This document shows positions 1 to 5,516 of a stretch of DNA of 7,548 bases, piece after piece. Both the position numbers and the translations under genes were made by a program. This DNA comes from Holophagales bacterium UBA5066 (lineage in GTDB: Bacteria; Acidobacteriota; Thermoanaerobaculia; UBA5066), in contig DIAY01000290.1 in the NCBI GenBank assembly GCA_002414905.1, positions 1-7,548 on the forward strand. The letters are read 5' to 3'. The notes beneath the pieces are model-generated. The model searched no databases. It had not been told where the DNA came from and was given only the letters and a program-made list of their open reading frames with translations. How positions within the stretch are numbered: the stretch's first letter is position 1; each line of letters opens with the position of its first letter.

Positions 1-636
1 TCGCTGCGTGTCACCAACCCGCTCGGAGTCCGCGTCGGCGTCGCGCTGGCCGTCGACGGTCTCAACACCGTGGACGCCTCGCACGGCGACGCCGTCTCCG
101 CGACGAAGTGGATTCTCGAGCCTTACCAGACGATCGTCCTCGAGGGCTGGCAGGTCGACCTCTCCGACGCCCGCCGGTTCGTCTTCACCGGCGAGCGGGA
201 CTCCTACGGCGCCGCCCTCGGGAAGACCGCGAACCTCGGCGTCATCGAGGCCGTCTTCTTTCGCGAGAAGGTCCGCAGGAGTGTGTCGGTGATGCCGCAG
301 GCATGCGACTCGAGGGACGCCGCCGGGAGACCCGCGAACGAAGCCCAGGCACCGAGGGCGAGAGGAGGCGAAGCCGGCGCCACGAGGCAGGAGAAGAGCG
401 CCGCCCCAGCTCTCTCCGACGAGCTCGCCGCGACGGGCATGGGAGAGAGGACCCGCCACGACGTGACGCGCGTGGGCATCGACCTGGAGCGGACTCCTGC
501 CGCCCGCCTCAGGATCCGCTACGAGTTCCGGCCCCAGCTCGTGAAGCTCGGGGTCCTTCCCGCCGAGGACGACCAGCTCGCCAGGCGCGAAAGGGCGCGA
601 GGCTTCGAGCGCTTCTGTCCCGAACCCGACCGCTGA
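1..636 (+). CDS. Conserved protein of unknown function, C-terminal part (5' end outside window)
   Basis: The reading frame is open from the first base to a TGA at 634-636, giving 211 visible residues; the start lies upstream. I see three parts. Residues 1 to about 91 look like an all-β domain, beginning SLRVTNPLGVRVGVALAVDG, with alternating hydrophobic residues and conserved-looking stretches such as WILEPYQTIVLEGWQ, ARRFVFTG and TANLGVIEAVFFREK. Residues 92 to about 138 are a low-complexity linker rich in Ala, Arg, Glu and Gly. Residues 139-211 form a second block (ATGMGERTRHDV, RIRYEFRPQLVKLGVLP) ending RARGFERFCPEPDR. I recall proteins with this two-block arrangement in Acidobacteria-like genomes, but I know no function and assign none. 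No transmembrane segment or enzyme motif is visible in this part. It is convergent with the PilZ gene and shares a hairpin with it. The frame is well supported by the steady G/C third positions. Confidence 0.75.
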   Translation, partial: SLRVTNPLGVRVGVALAVDGLNTVDASHGDAVSATKWILEPYQTIVLEGWQVDLSDARRFVFTGERDSYGAALGKTANLGVIEAVFFREKVRRSVSVMPQACDSRDAAGRPANEAQAPRARGGEAGATRQEKSAAPALSDELAATGMGERTRHDVTRVGIDLERTPAARLRIRYEFRPQLVKLGVLPAEDDQLARRERARGFERFCPEPDR

Positions 637-660
637 GCCTCCGGGTCCACCTCGCTTCCG

Positions 661-694
661 CGTCCGCCTCGGGGCCTACGCTCCGGGGCGGACG
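661..694. terminator. 15-bp hairpin between convergent genes, probable bidirectional terminator
   Basis: Bases 661-675 pair with 680-694 around a 4-base loop (CTAC, 676-679). The outer arms CGTCCGCC (661-668) and GGCGGACG (687-694) match perfectly and the inner seven pairs include two G-T positions. The hairpin lies 24 bases past the stop of the left gene and covers the last codons of pilZ on the other strand, with the pilZ stop (TAG on the minus strand) inside the loop. Neither side has a T-run, so it is not a textbook Rho-independent terminator. It may slow polymerase or protect 3' ends from decay. Confidence 0.5.
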
Positions 695-1017
695 TGATCG
701 AGACTGCCAAGGAAACGGGAGTACTCCTCGAAGTAGCCTCCGAGGGCGAGACAGAAGCCGTTGTTGCCCTCACTCCCCGCCAGCGCCGCGGGGATATGGC
801 GCTTGCGGACGACCGTCCCGTCGCATCCGACCTTCTTTCCATTCGGAAGCTGCAGGAAGATCCGGAGCTTGTCACCCAGATTCGGCACGTAACTGCTCGT
901 GATGAAGAGCCCTGTGTGCGAAATGTCCGAAGTGAAGCCGGAGGCGGTCCTTCCCTCCAGGATGAGATCCACGAGGAGCCGCTTCTTCCATCTCGAAAAC
1001 GTCCGCTTATCGTTCAT
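676..1017 (-). CDS. PilZ domain protein, putative cyclic di-GMP receptor
   Basis: This 113-residue protein is essentially one PilZ domain, the family that binds the second messenger cyclic di-GMP. Both ligand-binding motifs are visible: RxxxR as R9-W-K-K-R13 near the N-terminus, and DxSxxG as D31-I-S-H-T-G36, followed by GLFI. The β-barrel continues through about LRIFLQLPNG, GTVVRKRH and GFCLALGG, and a short tail (EEYSRFL) resembles the C-terminal helix of similar proteins. With both motifs intact, ligand binding is likely. The output is unknown: no second domain is present, so it probably acts by binding a partner in the cytoplasm. The ATG at 1017 is supported by AGGGGGG (complement of 1023-1029) five bases upstream. 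It is transcribed away from the sulfur operon, with 197 bp between the starts, and I see no functional link beyond position. Confidence 0.88.
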   Translation of the reverse strand: MNDKRTFSRWKKRLLVDLILEGRTASGFTSDISHTGLFITSSYVPNLGDKLRIFLQLPNGKKVGCDGTVVRKRHIPAALAGSEGNNGFCLALGGYFEEYSRFLGSLDHVRPGA

Positions 1018-1164
1018 GGAGTCCCCCCTGGAACGAAGTGCGCTCTGGTGTCTTTCCGATCAGTCTCCGGAATGATACGAAGTTTCAACTACGTTTGCCC
1101 GGAAAATCAAGGCCAGCACCCCTTCGGTCGACCGTCCAGGCCTCCGCGGGACCCTCCGTTTCTG

Positions 1165-1193
1165 TTGACCCCTGGCCCCGGAATAGATACCCT
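1165..1193 (+). promoter_or_regulatory. Putative σ70-type promoter of the rrf2-cys operon
   Basis: TTGACC at 1165-1170 matches five of six bases of the -35 consensus. At 17-bp spacing the -10 would be TACCCT (1188-1193), matching only three of six, as is common for regulated promoters. Transcription would start near 1200, giving a leader of roughly 15 bases before the CTG start at 1215. The inverted repeats at 1178-1207 cover the proposed -10 and start point, which is where a repressor would block transcription. This is inferred from the sequence alone. Confidence 0.4.
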
Positions 1194-1207
1194 ACCATTC
1201 CGGTAGG
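1178..1207. promoter_or_regulatory. Two overlapping inverted repeats, candidate Rrf2 operator
   Basis: Two perfect-arm inverted repeats interlock here. The first is CCGGAAT (1178-1184), 12 bases, ATTCCGG (1197-1203), a 26-bp site centred near 1190. The second is CCTACC (1191-1196), 5 bases, GGTAGG (1202-1207), a 17-bp site centred at 1199. They share bases, so they could not both form hairpins at once. They span the proposed -10, start point and Shine-Dalgarno sequence of rrf2. Rrf2 proteins bind dyad-symmetric sites as dimers and often repress their own operons, so either or both repeats could be the operator. The assignment is by position and symmetry, not by a match to a known motif. Confidence 0.5.
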
Positions 1208-1214
1208 AATACAT

Positions 1215-1679
1215 CTGAGAATCTCCCAGCGTGGCCTCTATGCCTTGAAGGCCCTCATCCACCTCGCCGAACGGTGGAACGAAGGCACCGTTTCGACTCG
1301 CGAGATCGCCGAACGCGAGGAGATACCCGAGAAGTTCCTCGAGGCGATTCTCCTGGCCCTCAAAAACGCCCGGATCGTGACGAGCCGCAGGGGTCGCGAG
1401 GGCGGCTACGAGCTTCGCCGGCCCCCCGCCGAGGTCGTCGTCGGGGACGTCGTGAGGCTGCTCGACGGGCCTCTCGCTCCCTTCGGTGACGCCGCCGAGC
1501 TCACCCGTCTCGTAAGAACCGAGCCGCGCCACGCGGGCCTCTTCGACCTCTTTCTCGACGTGCGGAATGCGGCCGCCTCGATTCTCGACAACACCACCCT
1601 CGCCGACCTCCTCGCACGCGACCGGCGAATCCTCGCCGCCCGCCACGAGGGTGCGGACTCCTCCCGGGAGACGAAGTGA
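1215..1679 (+). CDS. Rrf2 family transcriptional regulator of the sulfate uptake operon
   Basis: A 154-residue winged helix-turn-helix protein of the Rrf2 family (IscR, CymR, NsrR relatives). The N-terminus MRISQRGLYALKALIHLAE is the family signature. It is followed by the recognition-helix region STREIAEREEIPEKFLEAIL (residues 28-47) and the wing SRRGREGGYELRRP (57-70). Residues 108-132 (GLFDLFLDVRNAAASILDNTTLADL) form the dimerisation helix. I place the start at CTG 1215, because the family begins exactly there and AGGA (1205-1208) lies six bases upstream; no ATG, GTG or TTG fits. The protein has no cysteine at all, so Fe-S or thiol sensing is ruled out and a small ligand or protein partner is more likely. 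Being first in the cys operon and overlapping cysP by GTGA suggests an autoregulated sulfur-responsive repressor. The specific ligand is unknown. Confidence 0.88.
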   Translation: MRISQRGLYALKALIHLAERWNEGTVSTREIAEREEIPEKFLEAILLALKNARIVTSRRGREGGYELRRPPAEVVVGDVVRLLDGPLAPFGDAAELTRLVRTEPRHAGLFDLFLDVRNAAASILDNTTLADLLARDRRILAARHEGADSSRETK

Positions 1680-2716
1680 CGATTCGCGAGAAGAGTCCCC
1701 TCAGGCCCGCCGGCGCCCTGATGGTCGCCGTGGCGATCCTCCTCTCCCTCCACGCCGCGTCCGGGCGTGCCGCCGCGACTCCGCCGCCGGTCGAGATCCT
1801 GAACGCTTCCTACGATCCGACGCGAGAGCTCTACAAGGACGTCAACGCCGCCTTCGCGAAGGACTATCGGGACCGGACCGGAACGCCGGTAACGGTCAGG
1901 ATGTCGCACGGCGGCTCGGCGAAACAGGCCCGCGCGGTTATCGACGGCCTCCAGGCCGACGTCGTGACGCTCGCCCTCGCCTACGACATCGACGTCCTCG
2001 CCGACCGCGGCCTCGTCAAGCCCGGCTGGCAGAACCGGCTTCCTCACAACTCCACGCCCTATACCTCGACGATCGTCTTCCTCGTGAGGTCCGGCAACCC
2101 GAAGCGGATCCTCGACTGGACCGACCTCGCCCGCCCGGGAATCTCCGTCGTCACGCCCAACCCGAAGACGTCCGGCGGTGCGAGGTGGAACTACCTGGCG
2201 GCCTGGGGCGCGGCCCTGACGGCTGGAAAAGGCGAAGCCGCGGCCCGCAATCTCGTGGCCGGGATCTTCCGCAACGTCTCCGTCCTCGACACGGGCGCCC
2301 GCGGCTCAACGACGACGTTCGTCCAGCGCGGACTCGGCGACGTTCTCCTCGCCTGGGAGAACGAGGCCCACCTCGCCCTGGCCGAAACGGGGCGAGACCG
2401 AGTGGAGATCGTCATCCCGAAGACCTCGATCCTGGCAGAGCCCCCGGTCGCCCTGGTCGACGCGGTCGTCGACCGGAGGGGGACGCGCGCCGTCGCCGAG
2501 GCCTACCTCCGCTTCCTCTATTCGGCCGAGGGCCAGAAGCTCGCGGCGAGGCACTACTACCGGCCGCGCGCACCCGAGGCCGCCACGAAAGCGGGGCGCA
2601 CCTTCCCTCCCGTCGCCACGTTCACCGTCGACCAGCTCTTCGGCGGTTGGCGCGCCGCCCAGAAGAAGCACTTCGACGACGGCGGCATCTTCGACTCGCT
2701 CTTCGTCAACCGGTGA
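1676..2716 (+). CDS. cysP: Periplasmic sulfate/thiosulfate-binding protein of ABC importer
   Basis: Captures sulfate or thiosulfate in the periplasm and delivers it to the CysTW channel. The 346-residue product has a signal peptide: positively charged start (MTIREKSPLR), hydrophobic core at about 12-28, and a likely cleavage after the Ala-rich GRAAA near residue 34. Family blocks follow in order: ASYDPTRELY (44-53), SHGGSAKQARAV (77-88), DVVTLALAYDID (95-106), TPYTSTIVFLVR (127-138), NPKTSGGARWNYLAAWG (162-178) and TGARGSTTTF (206-215). These include the main-chain and Ser/Thr/Gly ligand-binding segments known for Sbp. The length is near that usual for Sbp and CysP, which cannot be told apart reliably by eye. 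The start is GTG 1676, overlapping the rrf2 stop as GTGA, with GGAG (1667-1670) five bases upstream. The next gene, cysT, also overlaps it by GTGA. Confidence 0.95.
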   Translation: MTIREKSPLRPAGALMVAVAILLSLHAASGRAAATPPPVEILNASYDPTRELYKDVNAAFAKDYRDRTGTPVTVRMSHGGSAKQARAVIDGLQADVVTLALAYDIDVLADRGLVKPGWQNRLPHNSTPYTSTIVFLVRSGNPKRILDWTDLARPGISVVTPNPKTSGGARWNYLAAWGAALTAGKGEAAARNLVAGIFRNVSVLDTGARGSTTTFVQRGLGDVLLAWENEAHLALAETGRDRVEIVIPKTSILAEPPVALVDAVVDRRGTRAVAEAYLRFLYSAEGQKLAARHYYRPRAPEAATKAGRTFPPVATFTVDQLFGGWRAAQKKHFDDGGIFDSLFVNR

Positions 2717-3543
2717 GAGCCGCCCGCGTCACCCCGTCGCTCCTGCCCGGCTTCGGCCCCGCCCTGGGCGTGACGCTCCTCGGACTCTCGCTGATCGTCC
2801 TCGCGCCCCTCGCGACGCTCCTCGCGACCTCCCTGCACGGCAGCCCCGGGGCGTTCCTCGCGGCCGTCACGACCCCACGCGTCGTGGCGGCCCTGAAGCT
2901 CTCCTTCTTCCTCTCCCTCGTTGCCGCGTTGGTCTCCGCCCTGCTCGGCCTCCTCCTCGGCTGGGTCTTCGTGCGGTACCGGTTCCCCGGCCGTCGGGTT
3001 CTGGACGCCCTCGTCGACCTCCCGTTCGCCCTTCCGACCGCAGTGGCCGGAATCACGCTCACGACGCTCTACGCGCCGAACGGCTGGCTCGGCAGGCCGC
3101 TCGCCTCCCTCGGAATCCCGGTCGCCTTCACGCCTCTGGGCATCGGCGTAGCGCTCGTCTTCCTCGGTATCCCCTTCACCGTGCGGACCCTCCAGCCCGT
3201 CCTGGCGAGCCTCGACCCCGAGGTGGAGGATGCCGCCGCGAGCCTCGGGGCGACCCGGCTCGCGACGCTCCGACGCGTCCTCCTCCCGGAGGTCCTGCCG
3301 TCGCTCCTCACGGGGACGACCCTCGCCTTCGCCCGGGGCCTCGGCGAGTACGGCTCGGTCGTCTTCATATCGGGGAACATGCCGATGAAGACCGAGATCG
3401 CCCCGCTCCTCGTCATGACGAAGCTGGAGCAATACGACGTGGCCGGCGCCACGGCCCTGGCCGTGGTCCTCCTCGTCGCATCGTTCCTTCTCCTCCTCGT
3501 CCTGAACCGGCTCGAGGCCTGGGCCCAGGGTCGCAGACGATGA
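2713..3543 (+). CDS. cysT: Sulfate ABC transporter permease CysT (CysU)
   Basis: One of the two inner-membrane channel subunits of the sulfate/thiosulfate importer. The 276-residue protein shows about six hydrophobic segments, roughly 16-40, 60-88, 102-121, 139-160, 196-220 and 243-265. The EAA loop that docks on the ATPase lies at 172-192 (EDAAASLGA, then VLLPEVLP), with the family's DPEVEDAAASLGA context just before it. Other CysT marks are GWVFVRYRFPGRR (83-95), VDLPFALPTAVAGI (101-114) and GEYGSVVFISGNMP (211-224). I use GTG 2713, which overlaps the cysP stop as GTGA and gives a normal CysT N-terminus. I see no clear Shine-Dalgarno sequence before it, so translation probably depends on coupling to cysP. 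The frame is open far upstream (to 1567), but that part is out-of-frame shadow of rrf2 and cysP. Confidence 0.95.
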   Translation: MRAARVTPSLLPGFGPALGVTLLGLSLIVLAPLATLLATSLHGSPGAFLAAVTTPRVVAALKLSFFLSLVAALVSALLGLLLGWVFVRYRFPGRRVLDALVDLPFALPTAVAGITLTTLYAPNGWLGRPLASLGIPVAFTPLGIGVALVFLGIPFTVRTLQPVLASLDPEVEDAAASLGATRLATLRRVLLPEVLPSLLTGTTLAFARGLGEYGSVVFISGNMPMKTEIAPLLVMTKLEQYDVAGATALAVVLLVASFLLLLVLNRLEAWAQGRRR

Positions 3544-4367
3544 GCGCTCCGCGAATCCGGGAGTCGCGTGCCGTCCGGCTCCTCCTCATCGGCCTCGCGC
3601 TCGCGGCGATCGGCCTTTTCCTCCTCGTTCCGCTCGCCGCCGTCTTCGTGGAGGCCTTCCGCCACGGTGCCGGGGCCTGGCTCGCCGCGGTTTCGGACCC
3701 CGACGCGCGGCACGCGGTGAAGCTGACGCTCCTCGTCGCGGCGATCGCCGTCCCGGTGAACGCCGCCTTCGGGCTGGCCGCCGGATGGGCGCTCGGGAAG
3801 TTCCGATTTCCCGGGCGCAACCTCGTTCTGACGCTCATCGACCTGCCGTTCGCCGTCTCCCCCATCGTCGCCGGCCTCGTCTTCGTCCTGGCGTTCGGGA
3901 GGTCGAGTCTTCTCGGCGGGTGGCTCGCCCGGCACGGGATCGAGGTCATCTTCGCCGTTCCGGGGATCGTCCTGGCAACCGTCTTCGTCACCTTTCCGTT
4001 CGTTGCCCGCGAGCTCGTCCCGCTGATGCAGTCGCAGGGGACCGACGAGGAGGAGGCGGCGCTCGTCCTCGGTGCCGGCTTCTTCACGACCTTCCTTCGC
4101 GTCACTCTCCCGAACGTGAAGTGGGCCCTCCTGTACGGAATCGTCCTCTGCACCGCGCGGGCCGTCGGCGAGTTCGGCGCCGTCTCGGTCGTCTCCGGCC
4201 ACGTGCGGGGCGTGACGAACACGCTCCCGCTGCACGTCGAGGCGCTCTACAACGAGTACGCGTTCCAGGGCGCGTTCGCGGCCGCGTCGCTCCTCACGCT
4301 GGTCGCCCTCGCCGCCATGCTGGCCAAGGCGTTCCTCTCCCGGCACGCCGGAGAGGAGGCTCCGTGA
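3540..4367 (+). CDS. cysW: Sulfate ABC transporter permease CysW
   Basis: The second channel subunit, pairing with CysT in the inner membrane. The protein is 275 residues with hydrophobic segments near 13-38, 60-85, 97-119, 136-158, 193-215 and 242-265. The EAA loop is at 171-191 (EEAALVLGAG, then VTLP). CysW marks include WALGKFRFPGR (83-93), DLPFAVSPIVAGLVFVLAFG (101-120), GEFGAVSVVSG (210-220) and LHVEALYNEY (231-240). The last two distinguish it from CysT and the molybdate permease ModB. The ATG at 3540 overlaps the cysT stop as ATGA. Its 3' end holds the strong Shine-Dalgarno sequence for cysA, and its stop overlaps the cysA GTG. Nothing in it looks broken or unusual. Confidence 0.95.
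   Translation: MSAPRIRESRAVRLLLIGLALAAIGLFLLVPLAAVFVEAFRHGAGAWLAAVSDPDARHAVKLTLLVAAIAVPVNAAFGLAAGWALGKFRFPGRNLVLTLIDLPFAVSPIVAGLVFVLAFGRSSLLGGWLARHGIEVIFAVPGIVLATVFVTFPFVARELVPLMQSQGTDEEEAALVLGAGFFTTFLRVTLPNVKWALLYGIVLCTARAVGEFGAVSVVSGHVRGVTNTLPLHVEALYNEYAFQGAFAAASLLTLVALAAMLAKAFLSRHAGEEAP
4350..4359 (+). promoter_or_regulatory. Strong ribosome binding site for cysA, inside cysW
   Basis: GGAGAGGAGG, four bases before the GTG at 4364, is the clearest Shine-Dalgarno sequence in the operon. It fixes the cysA start and may let the ATPase be made at its own rate, besides coupling to cysW. Confidence 0.7.
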
Positions 4368-5434
4368 GCATCGAGGTCCGGTCCGTCTCGAAGACCTTCG
4401 GGACCTTCGTCGCGCTCGACGACGTCTCGCTTCGCGTTGGTGACGGCGAGCTCGTCGCTCTCCTCGGCCCTTCGGGCTCGGGCAAGACCAGCCTGCTGCG
4501 GATCATCGCCGGGCTCGAGGAGGCCGACCGGGGCACGGTCCACTTCCACGGGGAGGACGCGACGCGGCGCGACGCCCGCGAGCGCCGGGTCGGGTTCGTC
4601 TTCCAGCACTACGCCCTCTTCCGGCGTATGACCGTCTTCGAGAACGTCGCCTTCGGCCTGCGCGTGAAACCTCGCGACGAAAGGCCGCCCGAGGCCGCCG
4701 TGAGGAAGCGTGTCACCGACCTGCTGAAGCTCGTGCAGCTCGACTGGCTCGGCGACCGGCTTCCTTCGGAGCTCTCCGGTGGTCAGCGGCAGCGGGTCGC
4801 CCTCGCGCGGGCCCTCGCCGTCGAGCCGAAGGTCCTCCTCCTCGACGAGCCGTTCGGGTCGCTGGACGCCCGTGTCCGGCAGGAGCTGCGCCGCTGGCTC
4901 CGCAGGCTCCACGACGAGATCCGCCTCACGAGCCTCTTCGTGACGCACGACCAGGAAGAAGCGCTCGAGGTCGCCGATCGCGTCGTCCTCCTCGACCGCG
5001 GACGGATCGTCCAGGACGGCACTCCACAGGAGCTCTTCGAGAAGCCCGCCTCCCCGTTCGTCCTGGACTTCCTCGGTTCGGTGAACATCTTCCGCGGCCG
5101 GGTCGAGAACGGCCGCGCCCTCCTCGGTCCGCTCTCCGTCGACTATCCCGAGCACCCCCACTCCGAGTCGGCCCCGGCTTCCGGCTACGCGCGATCCTGG
5201 GAGATCGATCTGGCGCGGGATCTCGACGGCACCTCGGGCTTCCTCGCGACGGTCCGTCACGTCGTCGTCGCCGGCGCCGTCGTGCGCCTCGAGCTCGACC
5301 CCGACGACGGCTCATCCCTCAAGGTGGAAATCTCCCGTGAGAGGTTCGAGGCGCTCACGCCGGAGCCCGGACAGAGGCTGCGCGTGACGCCGCGCCGGGT
5401 GAGGGTCTTCGTCGAGGCCCCCCCCCGGGAGTAG
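4364..5434 (+). CDS. cysA: Sulfate/thiosulfate import ATP-binding protein CysA
   Basis: The cytoplasmic ATPase that drives sulfate import through CysT and CysW. In its 356 residues all ABC motifs are intact: Walker A GPSGSGKTS (35-43), Q-loop Q81 in GFVFQHYALFRRMTVFENVA, signature LSGGQ (137-141), Walker B VLLLDEP (157-163), D-loop SLD (166-168) and H-loop H195 in FVTHDQEEA. Sulfate-type wording (FRRMTVFENVAFGLRVKPR, LVQLDWLGDRLPSELSGG, FLGSVNIFRGRV) separates it from maltose or spermidine ATPases. Residues from about 240 form the regulatory OB-fold-like (TOBE) part, less conserved and ending TPRRVRVFVEAPPRE. Start GTG 4364 overlaps the cysW stop and follows a strong Shine-Dalgarno sequence; the GTG was preferred to the longer open frame upstream, which is shadow. 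A run of nine C at 5418-5426 lies five codons before the stop and is prone to slippage. It is the last gene of the operon. Confidence 0.96.
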   Translation: MSIEVRSVSKTFGTFVALDDVSLRVGDGELVALLGPSGSGKTSLLRIIAGLEEADRGTVHFHGEDATRRDARERRVGFVFQHYALFRRMTVFENVAFGLRVKPRDERPPEAAVRKRVTDLLKLVQLDWLGDRLPSELSGGQRQRVALARALAVEPKVLLLDEPFGSLDARVRQELRRWLRRLHDEIRLTSLFVTHDQEEALEVADRVVLLDRGRIVQDGTPQELFEKPASPFVLDFLGSVNIFRGRVENGRALLGPLSVDYPEHPHSESAPASGYARSWEIDLARDLDGTSGFLATVRHVVVAGAVVRLELDPDDGSSLKVEISRERFEALTPEPGQRLRVTPRRVRVFVEAPPRE

Positions 5435-5516
5435 GGCTCCTCACCCTGCCAGCAGGGCGTCCGCGGCCGGGCGCCTCAGCTCGCTCGCCATGAAGAGCTC
5501 TCCCCGTCTCTGAGGT
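5435..5516. other. Convergent spacer between cysA and dapD with weak hairpins
   Basis: The 82 bases between the two facing stop codons hold the expected transcription end of both operons. I see a short inverted repeat CCCTG / CAGGG (5444-5448 and 5453-5457, loop CCAG). A second pair of arms, CCTCAG (5474-5479) and CTGAGG (5510-5515), lies 30 bases apart. Neither is followed by a T-run on either strand, so no confident intrinsic terminator can be called and Rho-dependent ending is possible. Confidence 0.3.

Larger units (their letters stand above)
1018..1214. other. Divergent intergenic region between pilZ and rrf2
   Basis: This 197-bp spacer holds the control signals for both divergent genes. 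It is less GC-biased than the coding DNA around it. On the right are a -35-like TTGACC and two overlapping inverted repeats close to the rrf2 start. On the left, the minus strand has TATCAT (complement of 1072-1077), a five-of-six match to a -10 box, about 55 bases upstream of the pilZ start, but with no good -35 at the right distance. The heptamer CCGGAAT occurs here three times: 1067-1073, 1178-1184, and inverted at 1197-1203. The rrf2 frame is open upstream to an ATG at 1038, but that extension does not look like protein. Confidence 0.6.

Noticed and set aside
1100..1140. Possible σ54 promoter for pilZ on the minus strand (TGG...TTGATT)
   Set aside because: The -12 element lacks the required GC and the spacing to the -24 GG is wrong.
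694..1206. 170-residue plus-strand open frame opposite pilZ
   Set aside because: It is the complement of the PilZ gene, which has intact family motifs, and its own translation shows no recognisable pattern.
1038..1214. Upstream extension of the rrf2 reading frame to ATG 1038
   Set aside because: It runs through the promoter and inverted repeats, adds 59 residues unlike any Rrf2 N-terminus, and the family start falls exactly at 1215.
3069..4346. 425-residue open frame on the minus strand opposite cysT and cysW
   Set aside because: The translation is charged and low in hydrophobic order, as expected from the complement of GC-rich genes. The plus strand encodes clear permeases.
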